64,000 nucleotides of DNA from Roseospira marina (GTDB lineage: Bacteria; Pseudomonadota; Alphaproteobacteria; Rhodospirillales; Rhodospirillaceae). The DNA lies in assembly GCF_014197855.1 (NCBI RefSeq), contig NZ_JACIGJ010000010.1, positions 91,466-155,465 on the forward strand. The letters run 5' to 3'. Each line of letters starts with the position of its first letter. The first letter of the stretch is position 1. The notes under the pieces are model-generated. The model did not search any database. It was not told the origin of the DNA and saw nothing but the letters and a program-made list of their open reading frames with translations. Shown here piece after piece: positions 28,815 to 38,776 of this stretch. Made by a program: the position numbers and the translations under genes.

Positions 28815-30800
28815 TCAGGGGCCTTGGCGTCGGCCCTGTTTGACCAGCGCACGGAACGCGCCCATCTGCTCCGCCTCCACCTCCAGCCGTACGTGCGCCG
28901 AGTTTTCGGTCAGAGTGACCACGGAGCCGCTCACGGTCCCGACCTGGGGCAGAGACACCGTAAACACCTTGCCCGTTTCGAGGCCCTGTGTGCGGTCGAG
29001 GATCCCAGCGCCGCTGGAGGCAAGCGCCCGCAGAAGGCTTCGGACCGATCCCCCCCCGGTGACATCGAGGGTCACCGGCTGGTCCAAGCCGTGCAGGATG
29101 GCACCCTCCCCGCTGTCGGCGCGGGATTCGGTCACGATCCGCTTCAGGGCGGCGTGCATGCCGTCCATCAGGCTCCGCACCTCCTGGGCGCCGTCCTGCA
29201 CCCGAGAGGCCAGATCCGTCGCGACGGCGCTGCTGTCGGACACCCGGGATATGTTGGTCGAGGACACCTGCGTGCTGAGCGCCGCGGCCTGGGCGTTGTG
29301 GCTGATCTCGCCGGTGGCCGCGCTTTGCTCCTCCACCGCCCCGGAAATGGCCGTGGTGATTTCGCTGAGCCGGTCGATCACCTCGCCGATTCGCCGGATC
29401 GCCGCCACCGCCTCCTGTGTGGCCGACTGAATGCCCCCGATCTGACTCGCAATCTGATCGGTCGCATGCGCGGTCTGGTTGGCCAGGGTCTTGACCTCGT
29501 TGGCGACCACCGCGAACCCCTTCCCGGCATCACCCGCACGCGCGGCCTCAATGGTCGCGTTCAGCGCCAGCAGGTTCGTCTGCTTCGCGATGTCGCTGAT
29601 CAGGTTCACGACCTCGCCGATCTGTCCCACCGCCGTCGCAAGGCCCCCGACTTTGACGTTGGTCGTGTCGGCCTCTTGAACCGCGTCACGCGCGACCTGG
29701 GCGGCCGACGTCACCTGGTTGCTGATCTCATTGATCGAGGCGGACAGTTCTTCGGCCGCCGCCGCCACGGCATCCACGCTGGACGACGACTCCGCCGAGG
29801 CGGCTGAGGCGGCACCTGCGCCCCCGGCCGCGTCTTCAATGGCACCCGCCATCTCGGCGGACGCCTGCTTCAGGGTATCCGCTTGCCCCAGAACCTTCGC
29901 CAGGGCGCCGTTCACCTCTTCTTCCAGGGCGTTGGTGAGCGCCAGCATTTCCGCCCTCACCTGACGGTCGTTGCGTTGAGCCAGCGCGGCCTGTTCGGCG
30001 CTCAACCGCGCGACCTCGCGCGCGTTGTCACGGAAGACATGCACGGAGTCCGCCATCTCGCCGACCTCGTCGCGCCGCTCCGTGTCCGGGATGTCGATGT
30101 CCAGATCACCAGCCGCCAGCGCCTTCATCGACGCCGTCAACTCCCGCAACGGCCGGACGATGGCGCGAATGATCACCATCGCGCCCCCGGCCGCGATCAC
30201 GAGAATCACCACCGCGACCGACGCGAACTGAACCGCATTCTTGAAGGCCAGCGCATTGATGTCCGCGACGTAGGCCCCGCTGCCCACGGACCACTGCCAC
30301 GCCGGCACCGCCTTAGCCCAGGAGATCTTCATCTCAGGTTCGTCAGACCCCGGTCGCGGATACCAGTACTGGACCTCGCCCCCGCCGGACCGGGCCGCTG
30401 CCACCAATTCCCGGGTGATATACAGACCATTTGAATCCTGCGAGTCTGCCCGATCTTGCCCCTCAAGATTGGTGCGCGCGCCATGAACCAACAAGCGCCC
30501 CTCAAAGTTGTGGACAAAGATATAGTTCATGCCGCCTTCATACCGAATGGCCCGAATGGCCTCGCTCGCCCGCTGTTTCGCGGTCTCTTCGTCCATGCGA
30601 CCGGCGGCGGCCTCCTGTTGAAAGTGCTCCGCGATGCCGGCCGCGGATTCGACAACCGTTCGCACCAGATTCATCCGCTCGGTCATCAATGCGTTGCGCA
30701 TCAGGACGGTCGACACGATGACCAGCCCGACAAGGCCGAGGCCGGCCAGGCCCGTCGGGATCCAGATCTTACGACCAATTTTCATATTCTTAAGCGACAT
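28815..30800 (-). CDS. Methyl-accepting chemotaxis protein with single Cache domain and PilZ-like tail
   Basis: A 661-residue chemoreceptor. TM1 is at about 11-30. The periplasmic region has the single Cache (sCache_2) phrase [27 protein letters not shown]2 is at about 190-212, then HAMP, then the signalling domain ([34 protein letters not shown]). A tail of about 110 residues contains [20 protein letters not shown] and [19 protein letters not shown], which looks like a PilZ-type barrel without a clear RxxxR motif. Start at 30800 is chosen because AAGGAG lies 9 bases upstream. Confidence 0.92.
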   Translation of the reverse strand: MSLKNMKIGRKIWIPTGLAGLGLVGLVIVSTVLMRNALMTERMNLVRTVVESAAGIAEHFQQEAAAGRMDEETAKQRASEAIRAIRYEGGMNYIFVHNFEGRLLVHGARTNLEGQDRADSQDSNGLYITRELVAAARSGGGEVQYWYPRPGSDEPEMKISWAKAVPAWQWSVGSGAYVADINALAFKNAVQFASVAVVILVIAAGGAMVIIRAIVRPLRELTASMKALAAGDLDIDIPDTERRDEVGEMADSVHVFRDNAREVARLSAEQAALAQRNDRQVRAEMLALTNALEEEVNGALAKVLGQADTLKQASAEMAGAIEDAAGGAGAASAASAESSSSVDAVAAAAEELSASINEISNQVTSAAQVARDAVQEADTTNVKVGGLATAVGQIGEVVNLISDIAKQTNLLALNATIEAARAGDAGKGFAVVANEVKTLANQTAHATDQIASQIGGIQSATQEAVAAIRRIGEVIDRLSEITTAISGAVEEQSAATGEISHNAQAAALSTQVSSTNISRVSDSSAVATDLASRVQDGAQEVRSLMDGMHAALKRIVTESRADSGEGAILHGLDQPVTLDVTGGGSVRSLLRALASSGAGILDRTQGLETGKVFTVSLPQVGTVSGSVVTLTENSAHVRLEVEAEQMGAFRALVKQGRRQGP

Positions 30801-30992
30801 CGGGTTTCTCCTTCTGAGAACGCGGGTGGACAGCGTCGAAACCCGACGTGTCAAATGCTCGGACATCAGCGCGTCCCATGACGCATGGGTGGCGCACTGT
30901 TATATTTTCGACCAAAGCAGAACGCTCCCAAACCATTCCCTATCCTTCCTTGTTTGTTCTGGACAGAACCATGATTCCGCACACCTTTTTAT

Positions 30993-31001
30993 TGTTATAA
31001 T
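30993..31001 (+). promoter_or_regulatory. Extended -10 promoter candidate
   Basis: TGTTATAAT matches the extended -10 consensus TGnTATAAT. No good -35 lies 16-18 bases upstream, which is tolerated for extended -10 promoters. It lies 51 bases before an intrinsic terminator, with no reading frame between. Confidence 0.45.
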
Positions 31002-31007
31002 GACGAA

Positions 31008-31093
31008 CAGTACTTTATTTTTGCCTAAGTCGCACCGTACTCCTGGGCATCGCGCGGGACGGTTCACGTCAGGCTTGAACCGTCCCGCGTTTT
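31008..31093 (+). ncRNA. Candidate small RNA (extended -10 box to orphan terminator)
   Basis: Transcription from the extended -10 box would begin near 31008 and stop at a strong terminator ending at 31093, giving an RNA of about 86 bases. The first half is AT-rich with a possible AGTAC/GTACT stem, and the terminator hairpin forms the 3-prime end. It contains no plausible coding frame, and no annotated plus-strand gene lies upstream that would need this terminator. Existence and function are inferred only from the promoter-terminator geometry. Confidence 0.4.
31053..31093 (+). terminator. Orphan intrinsic terminator
   Basis: A 14-bp perfect stem (CGCGGGACGGTTCA / TGAACCGTCCCGCG) with a 9-base loop is followed directly by TTTT. 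No plus-strand gene ends nearby; tolA, the nearest, ends 2.3 kb upstream beyond a gene on the other strand. Confidence 0.75.
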
Positions 31094-31367
31094 GAGACGC
31101 ACTTTGGAGGCACATCGGCCCGCGCTCGCGGCGCCCGGACGCGGGCAGACCCTGTCGAAGCCATCACATGCGCGGCGTCTGGCGCCAAACGCCTGGTTTC
31201 GCTACCAAGGGGCAGCGACCGGCATCACCAACCGGCGGCGTGCCGCGCTTTGAGCAAGGCCCGTGCCATGCGCGGCACCCGACGCGCCCCCGGGACGGGG
31301 ATTGAGGCCGCGATCTGGGGCCGGCATCCCGGGCCGGCGCCACCCGCTCGGTGACAGGGGGCGCGTC

Positions 31368-32258
31368 GTGATCGTATCCGCCAGCTATCGCACCGACATT
31401 CCCGCCTTCCACGCTCGCTGGTTCCAGGCCCGGCTGGCGGCGGGCGAGGCGTGGGTCACCAACCCCTACGGCGGCCGGCCGTCGCGGGTCTCCTTGGCGG
31501 CGGGGGATGTCGACGGCTGGGTGTTCTGGACCCGCAACCCGCTGCCCTTCATGGACGCTTTGGAGGCGGTGGCGGCCCGGGGCGAGCCCTTCACGGTGCA
31601 GATGACCGTGCTGGGCTATCCGCGCGCGCTGGATACGGCGGTGATCCCGCCCGACCGCGCCCTTCCCGCGATGGCGGCGCTGCGGGATCGGTTCGGCCCG
31701 CGAGCCGTGGTCTGGCGCCACGATCCCATTGTGTTCACGGACCTCACGCCGGCCGCGTGGCACCGCGAACGCTTCGCGCGGCACGCGGTGGCCCTGCGCG
31801 GCGTGGTGGACGAGGTCGTACTGTCGGTGATGCAGGTCTACGCCAAGACACGGCGCGGCCTGGACGCACGGGCGCGCCAGCATGGCTTTGCCTGGCGCGA
31901 TCCGCCGGACGACGAAAAGCGCGCCCTGCTGGCGGACCTGGCGGAGATTGGCGCCCAGGAGGGCCTACGGGTGTCGCTGTGCGGTCAGGAGGCATTGCGC
32001 GCTGGCCTGCCCGGTGTCGCGCCGGCGGCCTGCATTGATGCTGCACGCTTGGCCGACGTGGCGGGCCGGCAGATCAAAGCCCGGCCCAAACCCCATCGGA
32101 CCTGCGGCTGCGCGGAAAGCCGGGACATCGGCGCCTACGACACCTGCCCGCACGGCTGCGCCTACTGTTATGCCGTGCGAAACGTAACGCTGGCCAAGCA
32201 ACGCTATGCGGCGCACGACCCGGCGTCGCCGTTCCTGGAAAAGCCGGCGCCGGACTAA
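31368..32258 (+). CDS. DUF1848 family protein
   Basis: A 296-residue protein of the DUF1848 family. It starts at GTG (MIVSASYRTDIPAFHARWF), matching family starts; the longer upstream frame is Pro/Arg-rich and unlikely. Family phrases include VFWTRNPLPF, VVWRHDPIVFTDLT and the C-terminal cysteine cluster CGCAESRDIGAYDTCPHGC followed by AYCYA. The CxxxCxxC-like HGCAYCYA suggests an iron-sulphur or radical-SAM-like site; this has not been shown for the family as far as I know. It is a single gene between two minus-strand genes. Confidence 0.85.
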   Translation: MIVSASYRTDIPAFHARWFQARLAAGEAWVTNPYGGRPSRVSLAAGDVDGWVFWTRNPLPFMDALEAVAARGEPFTVQMTVLGYPRALDTAVIPPDRALPAMAALRDRFGPRAVVWRHDPIVFTDLTPAAWHRERFARHAVALRGVVDEVVLSVMQVYAKTRRGLDARARQHGFAWRDPPDDEKRALLADLAEIGAQEGLRVSLCGQEALRAGLPGVAPAACIDAARLADVAGRQIKARPKPHRTCGCAESRDIGAYDTCPHGCAYCYAVRNVTLAKQRYAAHDPASPFLEKPAPD

Positions 32259-32265
32259 CGCCCCG

Positions 32266-33120
32266 TCACGCCGCCTGCGACCGCCCGCCACCGTCGTTGG
32301 TGGCGGCGGGAACCTCGCCCTCCAGCCGCCACAACCGGAAGCGCAGATAGCGCCACAACGCGCCGGCAAACAAGCGGCCGACGCGCCCGTGCGGCGACAG
32401 GCCGGCGGCCTTCATCACCATGGCGCTGCTCCGGTCGATGTGCCCTATCCGATAGTGCCGGAACGCGCGCGCGGCGTAGGCCCGCCCGCTTGCGGCGCGG
32501 CTGTAGGGCCGGTCCGGCGTGTTGGCGCAGTGATAGGCGAAGGCCAGTTCGTCGTCCTCGCTCTCTTGCATACGCGACAGGGCGACCAGCAGCCGGCGGC
32601 GGCGCGAGAGGTTCTCGCGCTCCAAATAGCGTTTCAGCGTGCTGTAGAACAGCTTGAAGTGGCGGAACTCATCGCCCGCGATGCGGTGGCAAATCGCCTT
32701 GAGCACGGGTTCATCCGTCGCGTCCCGCAGGGCGGAGTAAAAGCTGGACGTGCCCGTCTCCACGATGCAGCGGGCCACCATCTCCCCGCTGCGGGAGCCC
32801 CGGATCGAGCCGGCCACCTCGGTATCGATGACGTATTCGCGCGCGAACCGATCGAAGGTGGTCGCAAAGTCGAACGTCGGATCCGCCAGTTCGGCCCAGC
32901 GGCCGAGCGCGGCGCCGTGGCGGGTTTCCTCCTCGGCCCAGGTCTCCGCCTGATCGCAGAACACGGGGTCATCGCGAAACACGTTGCAGAGATATTTGGA
33001 GTAGTGGCCGCTGTTGTGCTCGGTCAGGGCGGCGGCCTTGATGACCGGCACAAGTTCGGGGTCGATGCGCGACGGGTCGAAGGAATCCCAGGGAATATCA
33101 TCAAGGGTCCAGTGAGCCAT
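32266..33120 (-). CDS. Ferritin-like di-iron protein (acyl-ACP desaturase-like)
   Basis: A 284-residue helical protein. Its putative di-iron ligands are in the order typical of ferritin-like carboxylate proteins: E and H in TEHNSGHY, EEETRHG, then IVETGTSSFY and GDEFRHF. Such proteins include acyl-ACP desaturases, ribonucleotide reductase R2 and rubrerythrins. The overall spacing fits a desaturase-like oxidase, but the substrate is unknown. The ATG at 33120 is chosen because an AGGTGAGG Shine-Dalgarno lies just upstream; a GTG at 33129 is less likely. It converges with the DUF1848 gene, with only 7 bases between the stops. Confidence 0.75.
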   Translation of the reverse strand: MAHWTLDDIPWDSFDPSRIDPELVPVIKAAALTEHNSGHYSKYLCNVFRDDPVFCDQAETWAEEETRHGAALGRWAELADPTFDFATTFDRFAREYVIDTEVAGSIRGSRSGEMVARCIVETGTSSFYSALRDATDEPVLKAICHRIAGDEFRHFKLFYSTLKRYLERENLSRRRRLLVALSRMQESEDDELAFAYHCANTPDRPYSRAASGRAYAARAFRHYRIGHIDRSSAMVMKAAGLSPHGRVGRLFAGALWRYLRFRLWRLEGEVPAATNDGGGRSQAA

Positions 33121-33275
33121 GGTCCTCACCTTGTGAGCGGGCGTTGGGGCTGACCGGCAAACGGTACGCAGTCACTGCCGTATATAGGGATCGACGTTTG
33201 GGCGAGCCAAGAGTTCCCCCCGGCGTTTTCGGGATTTGCCGACTGATGCGCGAGCCGGAGAGACGACCAGGGCGG

Positions 33276-34199
33276 TCATGCATCCGGAACACCGGCCATG
33301 GCCCGCACGTCGGCGGGGGGGACTCCGGCCTCCCGCAGGGTGCGCACAGCCCGCGCGTTGTCGCGCTTGGCGAGCCGGCGACCGGCCGCGTCGGTCAGCA
33401 GGCCGTGGTGGTGGTACTCCGGCACCGGCAGGTCGAGCAGGGCCTGCAACAGGCGATGCACATGGGTTGCCTCGAACAGGTCTTGGCCCCGGGTCACCAG
33501 CGTCACGCCCTGCGCGGCATCGTCGAGCGTGACCGCAAGGTGGTAGCTGGTGGGAATATCCTTACGGGCCAGGACCACGTCGCCGAACAGGGATGGGCGC
33601 GCACACTGGGACCCGGCCCCGGCGTCGTGCCACGTCAGCGCGGGGCTGCCCCCGGCGTCCGCGTGGGCCTCGGCCCGGGCCATATCCAGGCGCAGGGCGT
33701 GCGGCTCTCCGGCGGCGAGGCGGTCGGCCCGCTCCGCCGGATCGAGCGCGCGGCAGGTTCCGGGATAGAGGGGGCCGTCCGGCCCGTGCGGCGCCGACGG
33801 GCTGGCGGCGATCTCGGCCTGAATGTCCTTGCGCGTGCAAAAGCACGGGTACAGCAGGCCCAGGGCGCGCAGATGATCCAGCGCCACGGCGTGTTCGGCA
33901 AGGTGGTCTGACTGGCGGCGGACCGGCTCCTCCCAGGTCAGGCCGAGCCACGCCAGATCCTCGCGCAGGCCGGCGTCGTATTCGGGCCGGCAACGCCCGG
34001 TGTCGATATCCTCGATCCGCAGCAGGAAGCGCCCTCCCGGAACCGCCGTCGCCTGCCGCGCCGCGAACAGGGCGGAATGGGCGTGGCCCAGATGCAACCA
34101 GCCTGTGGGGCTGGGCGCGAACCGGGTGACACGACCGCGTGGCGGGGGCGCGGAACGGGACGACGCGGCTCTCGGGTCGAACATGGAACAAACCGTCAT
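33276..34199 (-). CDS. gluQ: Glutamyl-Q tRNA(Asp) synthetase
   Basis: A class I synthetase-like enzyme of about 307 residues that lacks an anticodon-binding domain, as expected for GluQRS. It attaches glutamate to queuosine in tRNA(Asp). The catalytic signatures are TRFAPSPTGWLHLGHAHSAL (HIGH motif), LLRIEDIDTGRCRPEY, the zinc-type CFCTRKDI, RPSLFGDVVLARKD, and the KMSKS-like RLAKRDNAR. Start codons at 34199 and 34184 are both possible; an upstream one at 34244 is less likely. It is convergent with the ferritin-like gene's upstream region and divergent from the HNH gene. Confidence 0.93.
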   Translation of the reverse strand: MTVCSMFDPRAASSRSAPPPRGRVTRFAPSPTGWLHLGHAHSALFAARQATAVPGGRFLLRIEDIDTGRCRPEYDAGLREDLAWLGLTWEEPVRRQSDHLAEHAVALDHLRALGLLYPCFCTRKDIQAEIAASPSAPHGPDGPLYPGTCRALDPAERADRLAAGEPHALRLDMARAEAHADAGGSPALTWHDAGAGSQCARPSLFGDVVLARKDIPTSYHLAVTLDDAAQGVTLVTRGQDLFEATHVHRLLQALLDLPVPEYHHHGLLTDAAGRRLAKRDNARAVRTLREAGVPPADVRAMAGVPDA

Positions 34200-34414
34200 G
34201 AAAACGTGATGGTCTTTTTGGCGCGAGTGGGGTAAAGCTACCACATCTAGTCCGTATAGGCGTGTCCGCGACCGCCCATGCTCCCGAGGGGTCTTGCCCC
34301 GAGGGGACGTCCGGCCCGACCGGCCGGAGGACGACGCGGCGATCCGCGAGGTTCCTTTCCTCCCGGGTACCCCGGGACCCTCGACACGCCGTGACGTCCG
34401 GAGGACCGCGTGAC

Positions 34415-34978
34415 GTGGAGACGGTGCCCCCCCATGCCCCCGCCTTGGTCCTGAACGCGGACTATCGTCCGCTCAGTTACTTCCCCCTGTCGCTGGTTCC
34501 GTGGCAGGACGCGATCAAGGCGGTGTTTCTAGACCGGGTCAACGTGGTCTGCGAATACGACCGCGTCATCCACTCGCCCAGCCTCGAACTCCGCTTGCCC
34601 AGCGTGATCTCGCTGAAAGAGTTCGTGAAGACGGCGCGAACCCCGGCCTTCACCCGCTTTAATGTGTTCCTGCGCGACCGCTTCACATGCCAGTACTGCG
34701 GCCGGCGGTTCCCCACCCATGACCTGACATTCGATCATGTGGTGCCGCGCTCCTGGGGCGGGCGCACAACCTGGAGCAACGTCGTCACCGCGTGCAGCGC
34801 CTGCAACCTGCGCAAGGCCAACCGGACGCCGCGCGCCGCCTCCATGCCGCTCAAGACCCCGCCGCAGGCCCCCACGCATCAGGCCCTGCAAAACACCGGG
34901 CGGGCCTTCCCGCCCAACTATCTGCACGAAAGCTGGCGCGACTACCTGTACTGGGACACCGAACTCGATCCCTGGTAG
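34415..34978 (+). CDS. HNH endonuclease
   Basis: A 187-residue HNH protein of the chromosomally conserved type. The N-terminal part ALVLNADYRPLSYFPLSLVP plus WQDAIKAVFLDRV is shared by the family. The HNH core is FTCQYCGRRFPTHDLTFDHV then VPRSWGGRTTWSNVVTACSACN, with two zinc CxxC pairs and the catalytic His. The start is a GTG at 34415 with GGAGG 10 bases upstream; this gives the usual family N-terminus and removes an Arg-rich extension. These widespread proteins are not restriction enzymes and their cellular role is unclear. The PfkB-type gene follows after 15 bases. Confidence 0.9.
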   Translation: METVPPHAPALVLNADYRPLSYFPLSLVPWQDAIKAVFLDRVNVVCEYDRVIHSPSLELRLPSVISLKEFVKTARTPAFTRFNVFLRDRFTCQYCGRRFPTHDLTFDHVVPRSWGGRTTWSNVVTACSACNLRKANRTPRAASMPLKTPPQAPTHQALQNTGRAFPPNYLHESWRDYLYWDTELDPW

Positions 34979-34993
34979 GGCGAGGGCCGGACC

Positions 34994-35848
34994 ATGGCGC
35001 GGTTTTGGGTCATCGGCAACCTCAACGCCGACGAGGTGGTGCATGTGGACGCGCCGCCACGGCCGGGCGGTCATCTGACCGGACGGGCCGCCGGGTTGCG
35101 ACTCGGCGGCGGCGGCGCCAACATGGCCGTCGCGTTGGTGCGGGCCGGGCATGCGGTGCGGCTGTTCGCGAGCGTCGGCGACGACGCGGCGGGCGCGCGT
35201 TTGGTGTCGGAATGCCAGGACCACGGGGTGGACGTGCGCGGGGTTCACCAACTGGCCGGCCGGACCACCAGCCAGCCGCTCATTCTGATCGACCCAAGCG
35301 GAGAGCGGACGCTGATCGCGCGCCGGACCCTGACCGCCGCCGATCTGGTCGTACCGACGGATGAGGGCACGGCCGAGGGTCTGGTAGTCAAGACCTTTCA
35401 CCCCGGACTGGCGCCAATGATGGCGGTGATCGCGTCCCGCGGCCTCGTTGTTGCCCACGCCCCGCCGCCGACGATGGTCGCGTGGCCCGCCACGGTCTGG
35501 GTGACCTCTGAGCGGGAGATCACCGCCGTCGTGCCGGACGCGCCCTGGGCCTCGGCCCGGGAGCGGGCCGGGCCGGCCCTGCGCTGGGTGGTCGTCACGC
35601 GCGGGGCCTCCGGCGCCGAGGCCTTCGGACCGGACGGTGTCACCCTCAACGTCCCAGCGGTACCGCCCGGGCGCGTCGTGGACACCACCGGCGCCGGGGA
35701 CGTGTTCGCGGCTGGCCTGCTGCACGGGCTGCTGCCGAGCGGTGGCGCCGACATTGCCCACGGATTGAGCATCGCCACCCGGTGGGCAACGCGCACGATC
35801 CAGACCGAGGGCTCCATCCCGCCCCGCGATCTGTGCGCCGATGGATAA
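34994..35848 (+). CDS. PfkB family carbohydrate/nucleoside kinase
   Basis: A 284-residue ribokinase-like protein. Signature 1 is seen as GGGGANMAVALVRAGHAVRL, and the catalytic signature 2 as VDTTGAGDVFAAGLLHGL with the base Asp in GAGD. N-terminal IGNLNADEVVHVD is typical of the family. It phosphorylates a sugar or nucleoside with ATP; the substrate cannot be told from sequence. It is shorter than ribokinase (about 305), mostly in the middle. It is probably cotranscribed with the HNH gene. Confidence 0.88.
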   Translation: MARFWVIGNLNADEVVHVDAPPRPGGHLTGRAAGLRLGGGGANMAVALVRAGHAVRLFASVGDDAAGARLVSECQDHGVDVRGVHQLAGRTTSQPLILIDPSGERTLIARRTLTAADLVVPTDEGTAEGLVVKTFHPGLAPMMAVIASRGLVVAHAPPPTMVAWPATVWVTSEREITAVVPDAPWASARERAGPALRWVVVTRGASGAEAFGPDGVTLNVPAVPPGRVVDTTGAGDVFAAGLLHGLLPSGGADIAHGLSIATRWATRTIQTEGSIPPRDLCADG

Positions 35849-36273
35849 CTACCTGCCGGGGCCGGTCGAGCATTTGACCGGTATTGCGCGGATCCCGCTC
35901 CGGGCACCGCCGGCTCGCCGTCAGGAAATAAATAGGCATCCCTTGTTTTTCGGAGGAACATCGGTGCCCCTTAAAAGGCACCCTGAAGAGCTCAGACAAT
36001 GACGGCTTAATACAAATTCTTATTGCGATTAAAGGATTCTGATTTAATTGTATTTTTCACTCTTTTTTGACACGGGGTTAAGCCGGTTGACTTTGTGGAT
36101 ATCCCCGGCTACGGTTTGGGCATCAACGGGAATGTCTCAGCAATATTTCATGGTCGCTCCCATGATCGTCTGCGTACCCTAAACACGTAGACGCACTAAG
36201 GCGCCGTGTCTGGCTCGGCACGGTGCGGGGGCCTTCGAAGGGACCGCGGCCATACGAGCGAAGGGCAGAACAT
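35849..36273. other. Upstream region of the proVWX operon
   Basis: About 425 bases. A small hairpin (CCGGTC/GACCGG) lies at 35862-35881 after the kinase gene, then an AT-rich stretch (35995-36070) and a promoter-like pair (entered separately). A single DnaA-box-like TGTGGATAT overlaps that promoter spacer and is probably chance. No gene is seen. Confidence 0.5.
36087..36115 (+). promoter_or_regulatory. Candidate promoter of the proVWX operon
   Basis: TTGACT and TACGGT are separated by 17 bases, preceded by an AT-rich upstream stretch, about 160 bases before the proV start. The long leader would leave room for osmotic control elements. Confidence 0.45.
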
Positions 36274-37479
36274 TTGAACGCAACGGAAAAACTGGTCGTC
36301 CGCAACCTGTTCAAGGTGTTCGGGGACGATCCGGGGGACGCCATGGCCCTGTATCGTCAGGGTCTGGACAAGGCGGCCATCTTCGAACGGACGGGCATGA
36401 CGCTCGGCGTCGTGGATGCCAGCTTCACGGTACGCGAGGGCGAGATCTTCGTGATCATGGGCTTGTCGGGGTCCGGCAAGTCCACGCTGGTGCGCATGCT
36501 GAACCGCCTCATCGATCCAACGGCGGGTGAAATCATCGCCGATGGAACCGACATCGCGAAGATGTCGAAGCGGGAACTCCTGGAGTTCCGGCGCAAGCAC
36601 ATCAGCATGGTGTTCCAGTCCTTCGCCTTGATGCCGCACCTGACGGTGTTGCAGAACACGGCGTTCGGCCTGGAGCTGTCCCAGACGCCCAAGGCCGAAC
36701 GCGAGGCGCGCGCCCTGACCGCGTTGGAGCAGGTCGGGCTGGGGGCGCATGCACAAAGCTATCCCAACGAACTGTCCGGCGGCATGCAGCAGCGCGTCGG
36801 CCTCGCCCGCGCACTGGCCAACGATCCGTCGATCATGCTGATGGACGAGGCGTTCAGCGCCCTCGACCCGCTGATCCGCAGCGAAATGCAGGACGAACTG
36901 GTCGCGCTTCAGGAAGAGCAGAAACGCACCATCGTCTTCATCTCGCACGACCTCGACGAAGCCATGCGCATCGGCGACCGCATCGCCATCATGGAGGGCG
37001 GGCGCGTCGTTCAGGTGGGCACGCCGGACGAAATCCTGAACAACCCGGCCGACGACTACGTGAAGTCGTTCTTCCGGGGTGTGAACGTCAGCAACGTGCT
37101 CAGCGCCGGCGACGTGGCCGTCAAGCAGGACGTCACCGTGGTGGAGCGCGACGGCAACGTGCGCTCCGCCTTGCAGCGCATCGGGCGGGCCGGGCGCGAC
37201 TTCGCCTACATCGTGGACAAGCGCCAGAACTTCCACGGTGTGGTGTCCGTGGCGTCGCTGGAGGCCGAGGCCAAGGCCGCTCACCCCGAGTTGCACAACG
37301 CCATCCTGCCCGACATCGACCCGATCAAGGCCGACACCAACATCGGCGACATCATCGGAGTGGTCGCCCAGGCGCCCTGCGGACTGCCGGTCGTCGACGA
37401 AAACGGCCGCTACAAGGGTGTGATCTCACGCGCTCTGCTTCTGGAAGCGCTGAACCGGGAGGGTGCGGAGAATGGCTAG
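36274..37479 (+). CDS. proV: Glycine betaine/proline ABC transporter ATPase
   Basis: A 401-residue ATPase of the ProV/OpuAA type. Walker A is [16 protein letters not shown], signature [15 protein letters not shown], Walker [17 protein letters not shown], and H-loop [10 protein letters not shown]. Two C-terminal CBS domains follow (about 280-400), as in osmosensing members. The first residues (about [14 protein letters not shown]) are family-like. The start is a TTG at 36274 ([12 protein letters not shown] after formylation), because upstream codons extend into non-homologous sequence. With ProW and ProX it imports compatible solutes under salt stress. It overlaps proW by 8 bases. Confidence 0.95.
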   Translation: MNATEKLVVRNLFKVFGDDPGDAMALYRQGLDKAAIFERTGMTLGVVDASFTVREGEIFVIMGLSGSGKSTLVRMLNRLIDPTAGEIIADGTDIAKMSKRELLEFRRKHISMVFQSFALMPHLTVLQNTAFGLELSQTPKAEREARALTALEQVGLGAHAQSYPNELSGGMQQRVGLARALANDPSIMLMDEAFSALDPLIRSEMQDELVALQEEQKRTIVFISHDLDEAMRIGDRIAIMEGGRVVQVGTPDEILNNPADDYVKSFFRGVNVSNVLSAGDVAVKQDVTVVERDGNVRSALQRIGRAGRDFAYIVDKRQNFHGVVSVASLEAEAKAAHPELHNAILPDIDPIKADTNIGDIIGVVAQAPCGLPVVDENGRYKGVISRALLLEALNREGAENG

Positions 37480-38605
37480 GCAGACATCTGACATCGTGGT
37501 CGCGCAGGACAGCGGAAGCACCGATCCCTGGGCCTCTGGTGGTGCCAGCGGAAGCGCGGCGCCCGACGGCGGCGGCTCCGCCGATCCGTGGGGCGGCCGC
37601 GCAGGCGCCACGCCCGACGGCGGCGGTGCCGACTGGCTCAGTCAGGCCCCGGCGCCTCCGGCCGACCCCGGCTTCGACATCTTCCATCCGTTCCAGCATT
37701 CGGTGATCCCGCTGGAAGGCTGGGTGGAGCACTTCCTCGACTACGTGGTCGCGCAGTACCGGTTCATCTTCCAGGGGATCCGCTGGCCGGTCGACGGCGT
37801 GCTGTCGGGGGTGGAACATAGCCTGACCTCGGTCCCGGCACCGATCATGCTGCTCTTCATCGCCCTGCTGGCCTGGCAGGCGGCGGGCTGGCGCCTGGGC
37901 GTCGGTGCGCTGCTCTCGCTGACCTTCGTCGGCCTGATCGGCGCCTGGGACGAGACCATGGTCACCCTGTCCCTGGTCCTAACCTCGGTCCTGTTCTGTA
38001 TCATCATCGGCCTGCCGATGGGCGTTCTGCTGGCGGGCAGCAACACCGCCGCGCGGATCATACGCCCCATCCTGGACGCCATGCAGACCACGCCGGCCTT
38101 CGTCTATCTGGTGCCGATCGTGATGCTGTTCGGCATCGGCAACGTGCCGGGCGTGGTGGTGACCATCATCTTCGCCCTGCCGCCGGTCATCCGCCTGACC
38201 AATCTGGGCATCCGACAGGTTCCGGGCGATCTGGTCGAGGCGGCGCGAAGTTTCGGCGCCTCCGGGCCGCAGTTGCTGTTCAAGGTGCAGCTTCCCCTGG
38301 CGATGCCGACCATCATGGCCGGCGTCAACCAGACCCTCATGCTGGCGCTGTCCATGGTGGTCATCGCCTCCATGATCGCCGTGGGCGGCCTGGGCCAGAT
38401 GGTGCTGCGCGGTATCGGTCGCCTCGACATGGGGTTGGCCACGGTCGGCGGTATTGGCATCGTGCTGTTGGCCATTATCATCGACCGCATGACCCAGGCG
38501 CTGGGCATCTCCAAGCGCGACCGGGGTAACGTGGCTTGGTACGACACCGGTCCGGTCGGCCTCGTTCGCCGGCTGACGGCCGGGCGCGCCCAGACCGCGA
38601 AATAA
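37472..38605 (+). CDS. proW: Glycine betaine/proline ABC transporter permease
   Basis: A 377-residue ProW permease. The first 75 residues are Gly/Ala/Ser-rich with DPW repeats ([15 protein letters not shown]), then [19 protein letters not shown]. At least seven hydrophobic segments follow. The EAA-type loop contacting ProV is [25 protein letters not shown]. The core region [23 protein letters not shown] is typical of the family. Start at 37472 overlaps the end of proV, with GGAG nearby. Confidence 0.95.
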   Translation: MARQTSDIVVAQDSGSTDPWASGGASGSAAPDGGGSADPWGGRAGATPDGGGADWLSQAPAPPADPGFDIFHPFQHSVIPLEGWVEHFLDYVVAQYRFIFQGIRWPVDGVLSGVEHSLTSVPAPIMLLFIALLAWQAAGWRLGVGALLSLTFVGLIGAWDETMVTLSLVLTSVLFCIIIGLPMGVLLAGSNTAARIIRPILDAMQTTPAFVYLVPIVMLFGIGNVPGVVVTIIFALPPVIRLTNLGIRQVPGDLVEAARSFGASGPQLLFKVQLPLAMPTIMAGVNQTLMLALSMVVIASMIAVGGLGQMVLRGIGRLDMGLATVGGIGIVLLAIIIDRMTQALGISKRDRGNVAWYDTGPVGLVRRLTAGRAQTAK

Positions 38606-38776
38606 GGAGGAACGCTGGACGGGGGCGGCGTTCGTCGCCCCCGTCCACACCGTATACGCTCCGGAAGCCGGGGAACGGCACCAGCCCCCGGAGCGCGACG
38701 GACCCGGACCCCGATCGCCGCCCCGGCGGCGTGGCCCGCGGTTCGGACGCCTCTCACACAACAGGAGACTGATCGC

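Larger units (their letters stand above)
30801..31367. other. Intergenic region between the chemoreceptor and the DUF1848 gene
   Basis: About 570 bases between divergent genes. It contains a locally AT-rich stretch (30900-31030) and a candidate small RNA unit on the plus strand (entered separately). The rest (31095-31367) is GC-rich with no recognised gene. Confidence 0.5.

Noticed and set aside
36092..36102. DnaA box in the proV upstream region
   Set aside because: A single near-match without neighbours; it overlaps the spacer of a promoter candidate and is probably chance.
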